DNA of 17,061 bases from CAYNQK01 sp964470375 (GCA_964470375.1 CAYYCP010000067.1:1-17061), one strand, 5' to 3'; shown: positions 1-6,589, counted from the first letter of the stretch. Notes: generated from the letters alone by a model not told the origin. Numbers and translations are program-made.

Positions 1-135
1 TTCGTGGAATGGATCCACTTCGAATCAAGGACAGCCCTGATGATCGACCACCCCGGCGGGGGCCAGAGCCTGGCCGGGCGCTACCGCGTCTCCGACCTGT
101 CCAAACTCTGGCAGGTGCAGCGCCCCGCTGATTGA
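1..135 (+). CDS. C-terminal fragment of an unrecognised protein (5' end outside window)
   Basis: Reading frame 1 is open from the first base to a TGA at 133-135, giving 44 residues that start FVEWIHFESR and end LWQVQRPAD. The composition (hydrophobic strand-like segments, a GGG turn, a basic/aromatic tail) is protein-like and the codon choice is GC-rich like the neighbours. I do not recognise a family from this short tail. It is on the same strand as the c-di-GMP gene that follows 190 bp later. A short open frame at a window edge can be chance, so confidence is moderate. Confidence 0.45.
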   Translation, partial: FVEWIHFESRTALMIDHPGGGQSLAGRYRVSDLSKLWQVQRPAD

Positions 136-200
136 GACCGCGCCCGACACCGGCTGCGTTTTACGCTTGCGCATTCGCCGGAGCGATGGTACACTGCGTC

Positions 201-206
201 TATAAT
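201..206 (+). promoter_or_regulatory. Candidate -10 box upstream of the REC-GGDEF-EAL gene
   Basis: A perfect TATAAT lies 119 bp before the chosen start of the c-di-GMP gene, in the gap after the upstream stop. No convincing -35 hexamer is present 16-18 bp upstream (the region reads CCGGAG) and there is no TG extension, so it could need an activator or be fortuitous in GC-rich DNA. It is the only sigma70-like signal seen in this gap. Confidence 0.35.
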
Positions 207-325
207 CCAAGAACAGCCTTTCATGCGGTTTGAGGCCGGACTCTGGCGGGGACGGACGCGGAAAAAGCGTATCGCCGGCGGTCAAGCCATGCCCGCGCGG
301 ACAGGCTGGACACCGGGACGGGGGC

Positions 326-2383
326 ATGGGAAACGACGGTCGACTGCTGATAATTGATAACAACATCGAGAGCGCCCGCGCCCTCGCAGGGACCCTGGCC
401 GAGCTGGGCTACGGCGTGGACACGGCCGAGACCGGCAGGGCCGGCCTACGAGCCCTTTCCGCCGGAGCCCATGACCTGGTGCTGCTGGACCTGTCCCTGC
501 CGGATATGAGCGGTCTGGATGTCCTAGGCTCTGTGCGCGGGCAACGCGGCATGGTGGAGCTGCCGGTCATCATGCTCACCGCCAAGCCACGCGACCAGGA
601 CGTGGTGGAGGCCCTCTCGCGCGGGGCCAACGACATCATCACTAAACCGGCCAACCTGCCGGTCATCCACACGCGCATCCGCACTCAGATCAACCTGAGC
701 CGCGCCGAGCGGGCCCTAAAGCTCAGCGAGGAGCGTTACGCCCTTGCGGCCGCGGCCACCCGCGACGGCCTATGGGACTGGAAGCTGGCCGAGGAGCGTA
801 TCTTCGTCTCCGCCAACTGGCGCCTGATCGCCAACCTCTCGGACGGACAAGAGTCGGTGTCCTTCGAGGATTGGCTCAGCCTCCTCCATCCCGCCGACCA
901 CGAGACCTTCTCAGCCGCCATGCTCCAACTCAGGGGCGGCCAACGCGAGCGCATGGAGCTGGAATGCCGTTTGCGCCGCCCGGACGGCTCACTGCGCTGG
1001 GTGAGCGTGCGCGGCATCCTTGTGCTCGGCCAAGACGGACGGCCTCAGCGTTTAGCCGGGGCCATGAGCGACGTGACCGATTCGCGCCTATACCACTCCC
1101 TGACCAAGCTCCCGGCGGTCCCCCTCCTCCAGGAGGCCATGGACCGCCTCCTGGAAAACCGCCAGCCGGGCAGCCGGCCGCCCGGCTCCCTCGCCTTCAT
1201 AGATCTGGACGGCTTCCGCTTCCTCAACCAGGCTTATGGCCACGCCAACGGCGACCTGGCCATCCAGACCATCGCCCGCCGCATCAAATCCGCCCTCGGC
1301 CCGCGCGACATCCTAGCCCACTACGGGCGCGACGAGTTCCTAGCCTTCTTCGAGGGACTTGACGACCCGGCGGCCATCCTGGATCGGGTCGGCCGCCTCC
1401 TGGACCGCATCCAGGCCCCCATCGCCCGCGAGGACGGCGAGGCCGAGATGGTCATCACCGCATGCGCCGGCATCGCCATCCTGGACTCGGACTACCGCTC
1501 TGCGGCTCGGGCCGTCCAGGACGCCGAGTCGGCCATGCACATGGCCAAGCGCGAGGGGGCCAACCGCTGCCGCTTCTTCCGCAAGGATTACTATGAGCGT
1601 ATCCGCGAGCGCCTGGAGCGCGAAAAGGACCTGCGGGCGGCCTTACGCGAGAGCCAGTTCGTCCTTGTCTACCAGCCCTTGGTGCGTGTGGCTGACGGGG
1701 CTCTGGCGGGCTTCGAAGCCCTTATCCGGCGCATCGAGCCGGACGGCAACCTGGTCATGCCCGACCGCCTCATCCCCCTGGCCGAGGAGAACGGCATGAT
1801 CGGCAAGCTGGGGGAATGGATCCTCAGGACCGCCTGCGCCCAGATCAAGGAATGGGAGCGCCGCGGAACTCGCCCGCCGCGGGTGGCTGTCAACCTCTCG
1901 CCCATCCAGTTCAGCGACGAGGATCTGGCATCCACCTTGACGGACATCATCCGCTCCACGGACATAGACCCGGGTCTCCTGGAGCTGGAGATCACCGAGA
2001 GCAAGGCCATGGAAAACCCGGTCGAGACCATCCGCATCATGCAGCGCCTCCGGGACATCGGCGTGTCCTTCTCCATCGACGACTTCGGCACGGGCTATTC
2101 ATCGCTGTCCATGCTGCAGCGCTTTCCGCTCTCAACCCTCAAGATAGACAAGACCTTCATAAGCGAGGTGCCGGCCTCGGCCGGGGCGATGTCCATCGTG
2201 GAGGCCATCATCGCCATGGCCCGAAGCATGCACTTTTCCACCATCGCCGAGGGCGTGGAGACGCGCGCGCAGCTGGATTTCCTCAAGCAAGCCGGCTGCG
2301 ACTGCTACCAGGGCTACTATATGAGCGGCCCCGTGGGCGCTGCCGAGGCCGGGGCCTTCCTGCGCAAGCACGCGCGTGCCTGA
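326..2383 (+). CDS. REC-PAS-GGDEF-EAL protein, predicted c-di-GMP phosphodiesterase
   Basis: This 685-residue cytoplasmic signalling protein has four domains. Receiver domain (about 5-122): phospho-acceptor D55 in LVLLDLSLPD, T85, K107. PAS/PAC domain (about 135-252): the RRPDGSLRWVSVRG and LAGAMSDVTD signatures. GGDEF domain (about 258-418): FIDLDGF and YGHANGD are kept, but the signature is GRDEF (334-338) and the arginine of the inhibitory RxxD site is missing. EAL domain (about 435-680): E464-A-L, N523, E555, D585-D586, K606, E642 and Q662, the usual metal and catalytic set. The likely activity is hydrolysis of c-di-GMP to pGpG, with the degenerate GGDEF as a possible GTP sensor. I chose ATG 326 (preceded by GGACGGGGG) because the receiver fold begins there; an in-frame ATG at 230 would add 32 residues of non-conserved, GC-biased sequence. 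No histidine kinase is adjacent. The gene ends 17 bp from the convergent dapB. Confidence 0.93.
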   Translation: MGNDGRLLIIDNNIESARALAGTLAELGYGVDTAETGRAGLRALSAGAHDLVLLDLSLPDMSGLDVLGSVRGQRGMVELPVIMLTAKPRDQDVVEALSRGANDIITKPANLPVIHTRIRTQINLSRAERALKLSEERYALAAAATRDGLWDWKLAEERIFVSANWRLIANLSDGQESVSFEDWLSLLHPADHETFSAAMLQLRGGQRERMELECRLRRPDGSLRWVSVRGILVLGQDGRPQRLAGAMSDVTDSRLYHSLTKLPAVPLLQEAMDRLLENRQPGSRPPGSLAFIDLDGFRFLNQAYGHANGDLAIQTIARRIKSALGPRDILAHYGRDEFLAFFEGLDDPAAILDRVGRLLDRIQAPIAREDGEAEMVITACAGIAILDSDYRSAARAVQDAESAMHMAKREGANRCRFFRKDYYERIRERLEREKDLRAALRESQFVLVYQPLVRVADGALAGFEALIRRIEPDGNLVMPDRLIPLAEENGMIGKLGEWILRTACAQIKEWERRGTRPPRVAVNLSPIQFSDEDLASTLTDIIRSTDIDPGLLELEITESKAMENPVETIRIMQRLRDIGVSFSIDDFGTGYSSLSMLQRFPLSTLKIDKTFISEVPASAGAMSIVEAIIAMARSMHFSTIAEGVETRAQLDFLKQAGCDCYQGYYMSGPVGAAEAGAFLRKHARA

Positions 2384-2400
2384 TCGCGGGCCTTCCCTTC

Positions 2401-3150
2401 TCAGAGGAAGCCGAACACCTCCTCCACCGGGATGAGGCCGCGGCGCGGGCTGGCCGCCAGCCACTCGGCGGCCATGACGGCCCCGCGGGCGAAGCCCTCG
2501 CGGGTGCGGGCCGTATGCGTCAGCTCTATGCTGTCGTAGGGCGAATCGAAGATGACCGAGTGGGTCCCCGGCACGGAACCCGCGCGCAGGCTGGTAAAGT
2601 GCAGCTCCTCGGGGGCCGGACGCCTATCGGCCAGGGTCTCGGACAAAAGGACGCGCTTACGCTTGACACGCTCCATGACGATGGCCGCCAGGGCCTTCGC
2701 CGTGCCGGAGGGCGAATCGGCCTTTTGGGCGTGGTGGACCTCGAAGCCGGCCACGTCGTACTGGGGGAAACCGTCCATCAAGCGTGCCGCCTCGGCGACA
2801 ATAGCATAGAAGAGGTTGACCCCTATGGAGAAGTTGGAGCCGTAAACCAGGCGCCCATCAGCGGCCTTAACCAAGCCCCGCACTTCCTCCAGACGGCCAT
2901 GCCAGCCCGTGGTGCCTATCACCCCCGGGAGACCCACGCCCAGGATGGCCCGGATGTTATCGACGGCCTGGGAGGGCATGGTGAATTCGATGGCCATATC
3001 GGCCTTGGCGGCAGCCTCGGGACAGAAGGCCGGATAGTCCGCGTCCGACGCTTGGGGATCAACAATGGCCGCCACCTCATGGCCCCTATCCCTGGCCGCA
3101 GCCGCGATCATCCGCCCCATCTTACCGTAACCGAGTAGTAAGAGCTTCAT
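2401..3150 (-). CDS. dapB: 4-hydroxy-tetrahydrodipicolinate reductase
   Basis: DapB reduces (2S,4S)-4-hydroxy-tetrahydrodipicolinate to tetrahydrodipicolinate with NAD(P)H in the cytoplasm, the second committed step of lysine and diaminopimelate synthesis. The 249 residues match the family from end to end: nucleotide-binding GYGKMG (7-12), EFTMPS (55-60), GTTGW (79-83), NFSIGVNLF (106-114), the catalytic and substrate-binding block EVHHAQK then SPSGTA with H139, H140 and K143, RAGSVPGTHSV (189-199) and the C-terminal HTARTREGFARGA. ATG 3150 is chosen because GGAGGAGG precedes it at good spacing and MKLLLLG is the normal family start; an ATG five codons upstream (3165) would overlap that ribosome-binding site. 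No other lysine-pathway gene is in view. The preceding gene on the strand is the regulator 79 bp upstream, so dapB may be cotranscribed with it or have its own unseen promoter. Confidence 0.96.
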   Translation of the reverse strand: MKLLLLGYGKMGRMIAAAARDRGHEVAAIVDPQASDADYPAFCPEAAAKADMAIEFTMPSQAVDNIRAILGVGLPGVIGTTGWHGRLEEVRGLVKAADGRLVYGSNFSIGVNLFYAIVAEAARLMDGFPQYDVAGFEVHHAQKADSPSGTAKALAAIVMERVKRKRVLLSETLADRRPAPEELHFTSLRAGSVPGTHSVIFDSPYDSIELTHTARTREGFARGAVMAAEWLAASPRRGLIPVEEVFGFL

Positions 3151-3229
3151 GCACGCCTCCTCCACTTCCCGCTGCGGAGCATAGCCCGGGGACGGTGATT
3201 TGGGAAAGCTCCGCGGCCCGGGCCCTTCC

Positions 3230-3982
3230 TCAGCCCTTGAGCCAGTAAGCCGAGCAGTCCGGCTCGCGCTCCATGAATCCGTACTCGATCAGGTAGCGCC
3301 TGAGGGTGGCGTAATCCGCGAAGACATCCCCCAGGATGGCGTTGACCTCTTTCTCCGTATAGCGCCGCCCGGGCTGGAAGAGGGAGGCCAGGCGCCTCAG
3401 GATTGGCAGCTTCTGCTTTTCCTTAGCGGGGAAGCGCTCCAGCCTGCCCGAGGGCATGAACTTGGCTAGGATGGCCTGGCTCTCCGCTTGGGTTATGGCG
3501 TAGCGCTCGTCGACAGCGGTGCCCCCCCCGTGGGCGGGGACAAAGGCGTCGCAGGAGGGCCGGGCTGCCTCGGCCAGCTCCTGGATAGCCAGAAAAACAC
3601 GGGCCTGCCTGGCCTTCTCGCGTAGGGCGAAGCGGTGGTTGCGCACGGTGGAGACCGAGAGCCCTCCTAGGCGCCTGGCTATCTCCGCGTCCTGGACCCC
3701 TGATCGAAAGAGGGCTGCCAGCTCCAGTTGCCGCTCCGTCATCCCGGAGAGGCGGCGGTCGAGGCCGCAGAGATGGGCGAACATCCCCCCGTGGGCCGCC
3801 TCAACGTGGCGGGCGGCCATGGCCTTGGCGTCGAACCAGGCATCTCCCTCCTGGTAGACCCGTCCGGGTTGGAATGTCGCCCCGCAGGCTAAGCAGACGA
3901 AATCGCCCGAATCGGGATCCCTCGTGAGGCCGGCCTTGAAGTCCGAGAAATCGCATTGCCAGAAGAGCTGTGAATATTCCAT
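3230..3982 (-). CDS. Zinc-finger / LuxR-type HTH / DUF2087 transcriptional regulator
   Basis: The 250-residue protein has three recognisable parts. The N-terminus has a C2H2-like arrangement, CLAC at 30-33 followed by H59 and H64 in RHVEAAH. A helix-turn-helix follows (about 81-122: MTERQLELAALFRSG, then DAEIARRLGG and STVRNHRFALREKA), of the kind seen in LuxR-type response regulators. The C-terminus (about 186-248: LPILRRLASLF, YTEKEVNAIL, D-Y-A-TLRRYLIEYGFM, Y-W) is a DUF2087 domain. Proteins with this order are, from memory, small regulators found in Clostridia and spirochaetes; the ligand is not known to me. The start has a weak AGGGG ribosome-binding site five bases away. Upstream lies a good promoter overlapped by repeated TAGAT motifs, which suggests autoregulation. 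It is divergent from the membrane-protein module and precedes dapB. Confidence 0.85.
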   Translation of the reverse strand: MEYSQLFWQCDFSDFKAGLTRDPDSGDFVCLACGATFQPGRVYQEGDAWFDAKAMAARHVEAAHGGMFAHLCGLDRRLSGMTERQLELAALFRSGVQDAEIARRLGGLSVSTVRNHRFALREKARQARVFLAIQELAEAARPSCDAFVPAHGGGTAVDERYAITQAESQAILAKFMPSGRLERFPAKEKQKLPILRRLASLFQPGRRYTEKEVNAILGDVFADYATLRRYLIEYGFMEREPDCSAYWLKG

Positions 3983-3997
3983 GGGGCACCCCTAGGC

Positions 3998-4049
3998 TAG
4001 ATTATTAGAATGGTAGATTATTTGTCAATACATCTATTATATAGTAGAT
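3998..4049. promoter_or_regulatory. Candidate operator cluster of TAGAT motifs
   Basis: Two direct copies of TAGATTATT lie at 3998-4006 and 4014-4022, 16 bp apart, overlapping the -10 box and spacer of the regulator's promoter. Immediately upstream of the -35 is an 18-bp imperfect palindrome (4032-4049) with arms ATCTA and TAGAT; it matches its own reverse complement at 16 of 18 positions. All three sites share the TAGAT core. Spacing and overlap suit repression or autoregulation, most simply by the HTH protein encoded next to it; that assignment is inferred. Confidence 0.5.
4001..4028 (-). promoter_or_regulatory. Sigma70-like promoter of the DUF2087 regulator
   Basis: On the minus strand a perfect -35 TTGACA (4028-4023) is followed by a 16-bp spacer and AATAAT (4006-4001), which matches the -10 consensus at five of six positions. 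It points at the regulator start 19 bp further on, so the 5' leader would be very short. The region is sharply AT-rich compared with its surroundings. Confidence 0.7.
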
Positions 4050-4117
4050 CAACTTTTACAATGCCTATAGGTAAAGAGAATAGGGCACTATTCATTCCTG
4101 AGGGCGCAATCCCTCCT

Positions 4118-4145
4118 GGGGGAAAGAGTTCCCACCCTTTCCCCC
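4118..4145. repeat. 28-bp GC-rich palindromic repeat, copy 1
   Basis: Arms GGGGGAAAG (4118-4126) and CTTTCCCCC (4137-4145) pair perfectly across a 10-nt loop. The same 28 bases, with two substitutions in the loop region, occur on the opposite strand at 6965-6992. Here the palindrome lies between two divergent promoters, so it is not a terminator of either neighbouring gene, which supports a dispersed intergenic repeat similar in style to REP elements. Confidence 0.6.
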
Positions 4146-4266
4146 GCCTCTGATCGAGGCAAAGCCATAGCTAGTCCATACAAGGCCCCCTAACCCGGAT
4201 GCCCCATGGCGGGAATAGGATCTGTAGAAGCGATGCATCCATCGCGCAGAAAAGCCTTGATCCCCC

Positions 4267-4295
4267 TTGAAAAAGGACAGGAGCTGCTATATACT
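4267..4295 (+). promoter_or_regulatory. Sigma70-like promoter of the membrane-protein/regulator module
   Basis: TTGAAA (4267-4272, five of six) is separated by 17 bp from TATACT (4290-4295, five of six). The transcription start would fall near 4302, about 37 bp before the ATG at 4339. The 22-bp repeated element starts inside the -10 box and covers the predicted start site, a position typical of repressor operators. Confidence 0.65.
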
Positions 4296-4315
4296 TTGTT
4301 TTTAAGAGTGCTTTG
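4294..4315 (+). promoter_or_regulatory. 22-bp shared operator-like element, copy 1
   Basis: The element reads CTTTG, then TTTTTAAGAGT, one variable base, then CTTTG. It recurs at 5273-5294 with a single difference at the variable base. The two CTTTG blocks are 17 bp apart. It overlaps the -10 box and start site of the 4339 gene and ends 23 bp before its start codon. Confidence 0.6.
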
Positions 4316-4338
4316 TATCCATAGCACGAGGAGGCGAC

Positions 4339-4944
4339 ATGGCAGAGGCCACGGATGCCGCGAGGAAGGACATCGAATACATCAAGTCCCTGATCGATGA
4401 AAGCCGGACCGTTCTCATCGAAAACGGCTCATCCTTCATCATCTGGGGGGCCCTCATCCCCCTGGGAACCCTAGCGTCCTACATCATCCCGACCCTCACG
4501 ACCTCGTTCGTCCCCATCCTCGCTGTATGGGCCCTCATCTACGTCCTGGGCTTCGGCATCTTCTTGATCAAGAATAGGGGACGCAAGGGGAAAAAGACCG
4601 GTTCATCCTATGCCGGGAGAATCTACGGCTCAGTCTGGATAGGGGCTGCGGCAACTATGCTCGTCGCCATCGGCGCCGGCGGGGCGGCACGATCCCTGGA
4701 TCTGAATGCCTGTATGGCCGTAGTGTGCTGCCTCTTGGGCGGGGCCTACTTCGTCTCAGGGACTATCACCCGCTATCGCTGGCTCACGGCCCTGGCCTTC
4801 CCCTGGTGGACGGGCGGGGCGGTCATCTTCTTCCTGCCTGCCTATTGGGGACCTGCCATGACGGCCGGTCTGGTGGTCCTCCTGGAATTCCTTCCCGGAC
4901 TCATAGCCCTGACCAGGGCCAAAAGGATCGGCCGTGCCGCCTGA
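4339..4944 (+). CDS. Polytopic membrane protein paired with a winged-helix regulator
   Basis: The 201-residue protein begins with a soluble amphipathic segment (MAEATDAARKDIEYIKSLID), followed by five or six hydrophobic helices: roughly FIIWGALIPLGTLASYII, VPILAVWALIYVLGFGIFLI, IYGSVWIGAAATMLVAIGAG, CMAVVCCLLGGAYFVSG, LTALAFPWWTGGAVIFFLP and AGLVVLLEFLPGLIAL. A basic loop (KNRGRKGKK) follows the second helix. No catalytic or transport motif is visible. The start has an excellent GAGGAGG ribosome-binding site. The following regulator gene starts inside its last codons, so the two are translationally coupled. I know of small membrane proteins encoded next to this regulator type, but their function is not established; sensing of envelope state or control of the regulator are possibilities only. 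Confidence 0.8.
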   Translation: MAEATDAARKDIEYIKSLIDESRTVLIENGSSFIIWGALIPLGTLASYIIPTLTTSFVPILAVWALIYVLGFGIFLIKNRGRKGKKTGSSYAGRIYGSVWIGAAATMLVAIGAGGAARSLDLNACMAVVCCLLGGAYFVSGTITRYRWLTALAFPWWTGGAVIFFLPAYWGPAMTAGLVVLLEFLPGLIALTRAKRIGRAA

Positions 4945-5233
4945 CTTCGACTACCGCGAGATAGACGAGCTCTTCCACTCGCGCATACGCCTGGCCATCG
5001 CATCCGTCCTGGTGAGCGCCGTGGAGGCGGATTTCACCTATATCCGGGACGCCATCGGCGCCACGGACGGGAACCTGGCCACCCACATGAGGAAACTGGA
5101 GGAGGCGGGCTACGTGGAGGTGAAAAAGGGCTACCAGGGCCGACGCCCACTCAGCAGTTACCGTCTCACACAGGCGGGGCGGAGGGCATTCGCGGCCTAT
5201 GTGGAGGGGCTCGGGAAATTCCTCTCGCCCTGA
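4934..5233 (+). CDS. Winged-helix DNA-binding regulator (PF13601-like)
   Basis: This is a compact 99-residue protein with the layout of the stand-alone winged-helix family: an N-terminal helix EIDELFHSRIRLAIASVLV, a recognition segment DFTYIRDAIGATDGNLATHMRKLEEAGYVEV, a wing KKGYQGRRPLSSYRLT and a final helix QAGRRAFAAYVEGLGKFL. Such proteins resemble MarR/ArsR-type domains and bind DNA as dimers. It begins with GTG at 4934, overlapping the membrane-protein gene by 11 bp, with AAAGG eight or nine bases ahead. Because nearly identical 22-bp elements stand before the membrane gene and before the next gene, this protein is the best local candidate to bind them, which would give autoregulation plus control of the outer-membrane-like protein. 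That link is inferred. Confidence 0.88.
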   Translation: MPPDFDYREIDELFHSRIRLAIASVLVSAVEADFTYIRDAIGATDGNLATHMRKLEEAGYVEVKKGYQGRRPLSSYRLTQAGRRAFAAYVEGLGKFLSP

Positions 5234-5272
5234 ATCAAGGGAAGCAAGCCTGGGGGGCGCGTCCCTTCCATG

Positions 5273-5294
5273 CTTTGTTTTTAAGAGTTCTTTG
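5273..5294 (+). promoter_or_regulatory. 22-bp shared operator-like element, copy 2
   Basis: This copy matches 4294-4315 at 21 of 22 positions and lies 17 bp before the start codon of the outer-membrane-like protein, in a 78-bp gap. No strong -35/-10 pair is visible here. Transcription may read through from the upstream genes, or the element itself may carry the promoter determinants. Confidence 0.6.
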
Positions 5295-5311
5295 CTAGAA
5301 GGAAGTTCGAA

Positions 5312-5899
5312 ATGAAGAAACACATCGGGATGATTGCCTTGGTGGTTCTGGCCACCCTAGTCACAGGAGGGGCCTTCGCCCAATCAGGCGCCTCGCGGGC
5401 TACCTATGATGGAGTCTTCGACGATTTGTCGGTAGCCATGAGCATCGGCGGCCACGCCGATGACTTCGCCATCAGCGCCCGTATTCTGAGCCCCTACTTC
5501 CTCTGGGACGTAGTGGCCGTCTCGGCGGGGGCGGATTGCCTCTGGAGAGCGGGGATCCTCGAAGGCTCCAGCACCGGAGAGACTTGGATTCCCTATTGGG
5601 CGTTCAGGCTCGGGGTCGTGTCGGGCAGCTTGCCCATGGCGAACGGCCTCAGACTCTACGGCTACGGGGGCGCCCTCCTGGTCCTGCCGGACGCCGCCTT
5701 TGACGAAGACACCTGGGGCCTGGGCGGCTACGGGGGCTTCGGCTTCGAGTTCTTCCTCGGCGAGGGAGGTCCTATCGGCTCGAGCTACTTCATCGAGCTG
5801 GGCAGCGACGGCACGGGCATGCGCGCCGAAGGCATGCAAGGGAATCCCATCTATCTGAACGGCTTCAGCGCCTCGGCCGGCTATCGCCTCTACTTCTGA
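5312..5899 (+). CDS. Exported outer-membrane-like beta-barrel protein
   Basis: The 195-residue product has a clear signal peptide: MKKH, a hydrophobic core, and a probable cleavage site after AFA (GGAFA before QSGAS). The mature part alternates short aromatic and Gly-rich strands (SARILSPYFLWDVVAVSAGA, RLYGYGGALLVL, GLGGYGGFGFEFFLGEGG, YFIELGSDG) and ends SASAGYRLYF, with the terminal aromatic residue typical of barrels recognised by the BAM machinery. I do not recognise a specific family. A GAAGGAAG ribosome-binding site precedes the ATG. It is the third gene of the module with the winged-helix regulator and shares its 22-bp upstream element. A GC-rich hairpin follows the stop. Confidence 0.8.
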   Translation: MKKHIGMIALVVLATLVTGGAFAQSGASRATYDGVFDDLSVAMSIGGHADDFAISARILSPYFLWDVVAVSAGADCLWRAGILEGSSTGETWIPYWAFRLGVVSGSLPMANGLRLYGYGGALLVLPDAAFDEDTWGLGGYGGFGFEFFLGEGGPIGSSYFIELGSDGTGMRAEGMQGNPIYLNGFSASAGYRLYF

Positions 5900-5906
5900 C
5901 CCATGC

Positions 5907-5933
5907 GGGCCGGTCTCTTCCCAAGACCGGCCC
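5907..5933 (+). terminator. GC-rich hairpin after the outer-membrane-like gene
   Basis: A perfect 10-bp stem, GGGCCGGTCT (5907-5916) with AGACCGGCCC (5924-5933), encloses a 7-nt loop and begins eight bases after the TGA. It has no T-run on the plus strand, so it may act as an mRNA-stabilising 3' end or a weak terminator rather than a canonical intrinsic one. Confidence 0.55.
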
Positions 5934-5960
5934 CACCCTCTCAACCCCATCCCCTCTCCC

Positions 5961-6062
5961 CCTTCGCCCCTTCGCGCCTTCGCGTGAGCTCCCTTATCCC
6001 CTTCGCGTCAACGCGTGAGCTCCCTTATCCCCTTCGCGCCTTCGCGTCATCGCGTGAGCTCC
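5961..6062 (+). repeat. Tandem repeat array 1 (39-bp unit, one 31-bp copy)
   Basis: The full unit is CCTTCGCG twice, then TCATCGCG, then TGAGCTCC and CTTATCC (39 bp). This array has a truncated first unit, a 31-bp unit that lacks exactly one octamer and has TCAACGCG, and a final unit that ends at TGAGCTCC. Loss of a single octamer shows that the 8-bp blocks are the building element. No spacers separate the units. Confidence 0.85.
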
Positions 6063-6079
6063 CTATTATCTATTTCTTT

Positions 6080-6586
6080 TCAAAATAGCTTTTCCGTGGA
6101 GAATCGATGCACGCGAAGCCGCGAAGCCGCGAAGTCAGTGTGACTGTTAACTACACGATGCAGGCCATCCTTGAGCAATGCAGAACCAAAATTGATCAAA
6201 ATCCCGAGGGGCATTTTCATCAGACGCAGATAGGTCAGAAGCTGTTTGGAATGGACAGGGTGCAAATTCTCAACGGATTTCAATTCCACGACAAGTTGAT
6301 GTTCAACAAACAGATCCATGCGGAAACATTCGTCAAGCACGATATCCCGGAAGTGGATCGGAACCGCTTTCTGCCTCTCGACAATCAACCCACGCTGGAC
6401 CAGCATGCGAGCGAGAATAGCCTCATACGCGGATTCCAAGAGCCCCGGCCCCAGATCTCTATGCAGTTCCAGCGCCGCATCGACCACGGCCCCCGCGACC
6501 TCTTCGATCTTTCTACGCGCCTTCGCCCCTTCGTTTGTGCCATCCATGACCTTAACGACTCTCCTCTTACATTCTCCCCATCCCAA
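6080..6586 (-). CDS. GxxExxY family protein with PD-(D/E)XK-like core
   Basis: The 168-residue product carries the family signature G48-LL-E51-SA-Y54 within ELHRDLGPGLLESAYEA. A nuclease-like core follows: D91 in FRMDLFVEHQ, a strand, then E101-L-K103 in LVVELKSVE, and Q115 in SKQLLTYLRL, resembling the D...ExK plus Q pattern of PD-(D/E)XK folds. A hydrophobic strand PLGILINFG completes the usual domain. The family is widespread and its function is not established as far as I know. Start choice is uncertain: ATG 6586 has AAGGGG six bases away, while ATG 6547 (14th codon) has AGGAGAG at longer spacing and gives a more typical length. Unusually, both ends of the frame (GTNEGAKARRK near the N-terminus, DFAASRLRVH near the C-terminus) are encoded by copies of the octamer repeat found in the flanking arrays. 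The gene is AT-richer than its neighbours and oriented opposite to the gene on its left. Confidence 0.85.
   Translation of the reverse strand: MGWGECKRRVVKVMDGTNEGAKARRKIEEVAGAVVDAALELHRDLGPGLLESAYEAILARMLVQRGLIVERQKAVPIHFRDIVLDECFRMDLFVEHQLVVELKSVENLHPVHSKQLLTYLRLMKMPLGILINFGSALLKDGLHRVVNSHTDFAASRLRVHRFSTEKLF
6110..6134 (-). repeat. Octamer repeat inside the 3' end of the GxxExxY gene (inverted copy)
   Basis: Read on the minus strand this is CTTCGCGG (6134-6127), CTTCGCGG (6126-6119) and CTTCGCGTG (6118-6110), three consecutive blocks of the array's octamer family. It is in the opposite orientation to both arrays and to the copy at the other end of the gene, and it encodes DFAASRLRVH. Confidence 0.7.
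6513..6539 (+). repeat. Degenerate octamer repeat inside the 5' end of the GxxExxY gene
   Basis: CTACGCGC (6513-6520), CTTCGCCC (6521-6528) and CTTCGTTT followed by GTG (6529-6539) keep the 8-bp register of the arrays with several substitutions. On the coding (minus) strand it encodes GTNEGAKARRK. Together with 6110-6134 it forms an imperfect inverted pair bracketing the conserved domain. Confidence 0.55.
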
Positions 6587-6589
6587 TCC

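Larger units (their letters stand above)
3983..4338. other. 356-bp divergent intergenic region
   Basis: From left to right this gap holds the minus-strand promoter and TAGAT cluster (3998-4049), the 28-bp palindrome (4118-4145), a small hairpin with arms GCGATG and CATCGC (4230-4245), and the plus-strand promoter with its operator-like element (4267-4315). I see no RNA gene, riboswitch-like fold or coding potential; the short ATG-started frame from 4206 has no ribosome-binding site or family similarity. Confidence 0.6.

Noticed and set aside
230..325. N-terminal extension of the REC-GGDEF-EAL protein from ATG 230
   Set aside because: The 32 extra residues are basic, Gly/Pro-rich and outside the receiver fold; ATG 326 gives a standard receiver start.
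25..366. 113-codon minus-strand frame over the left edge
   Set aside because: There is no ribosome-binding site or family similarity; it spans the plus-strand gene end, the intergenic gap and the start of the c-di-GMP gene.
1816..3138. 440-codon plus-strand frame across the end of the EAL gene and antisense to dapB
   Set aside because: It is a GC-driven shadow frame: it overlaps two confidently identified genes and its translation has no family features.
3174..3214. Hairpin GCGGAGC / GCTCCGC between the DUF2087 regulator and dapB
   Set aside because: The stem is only 7 bp with a 27-nt loop and no T-run; such matches are expected in GC-rich DNA and no leader function is evident.
5237..5267. 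AAGGGA / TCCCTT inverted repeat before the outer-membrane-like gene
   Set aside because: The stem is six base pairs with a 19-nt loop, too weak to call a terminator or operator.
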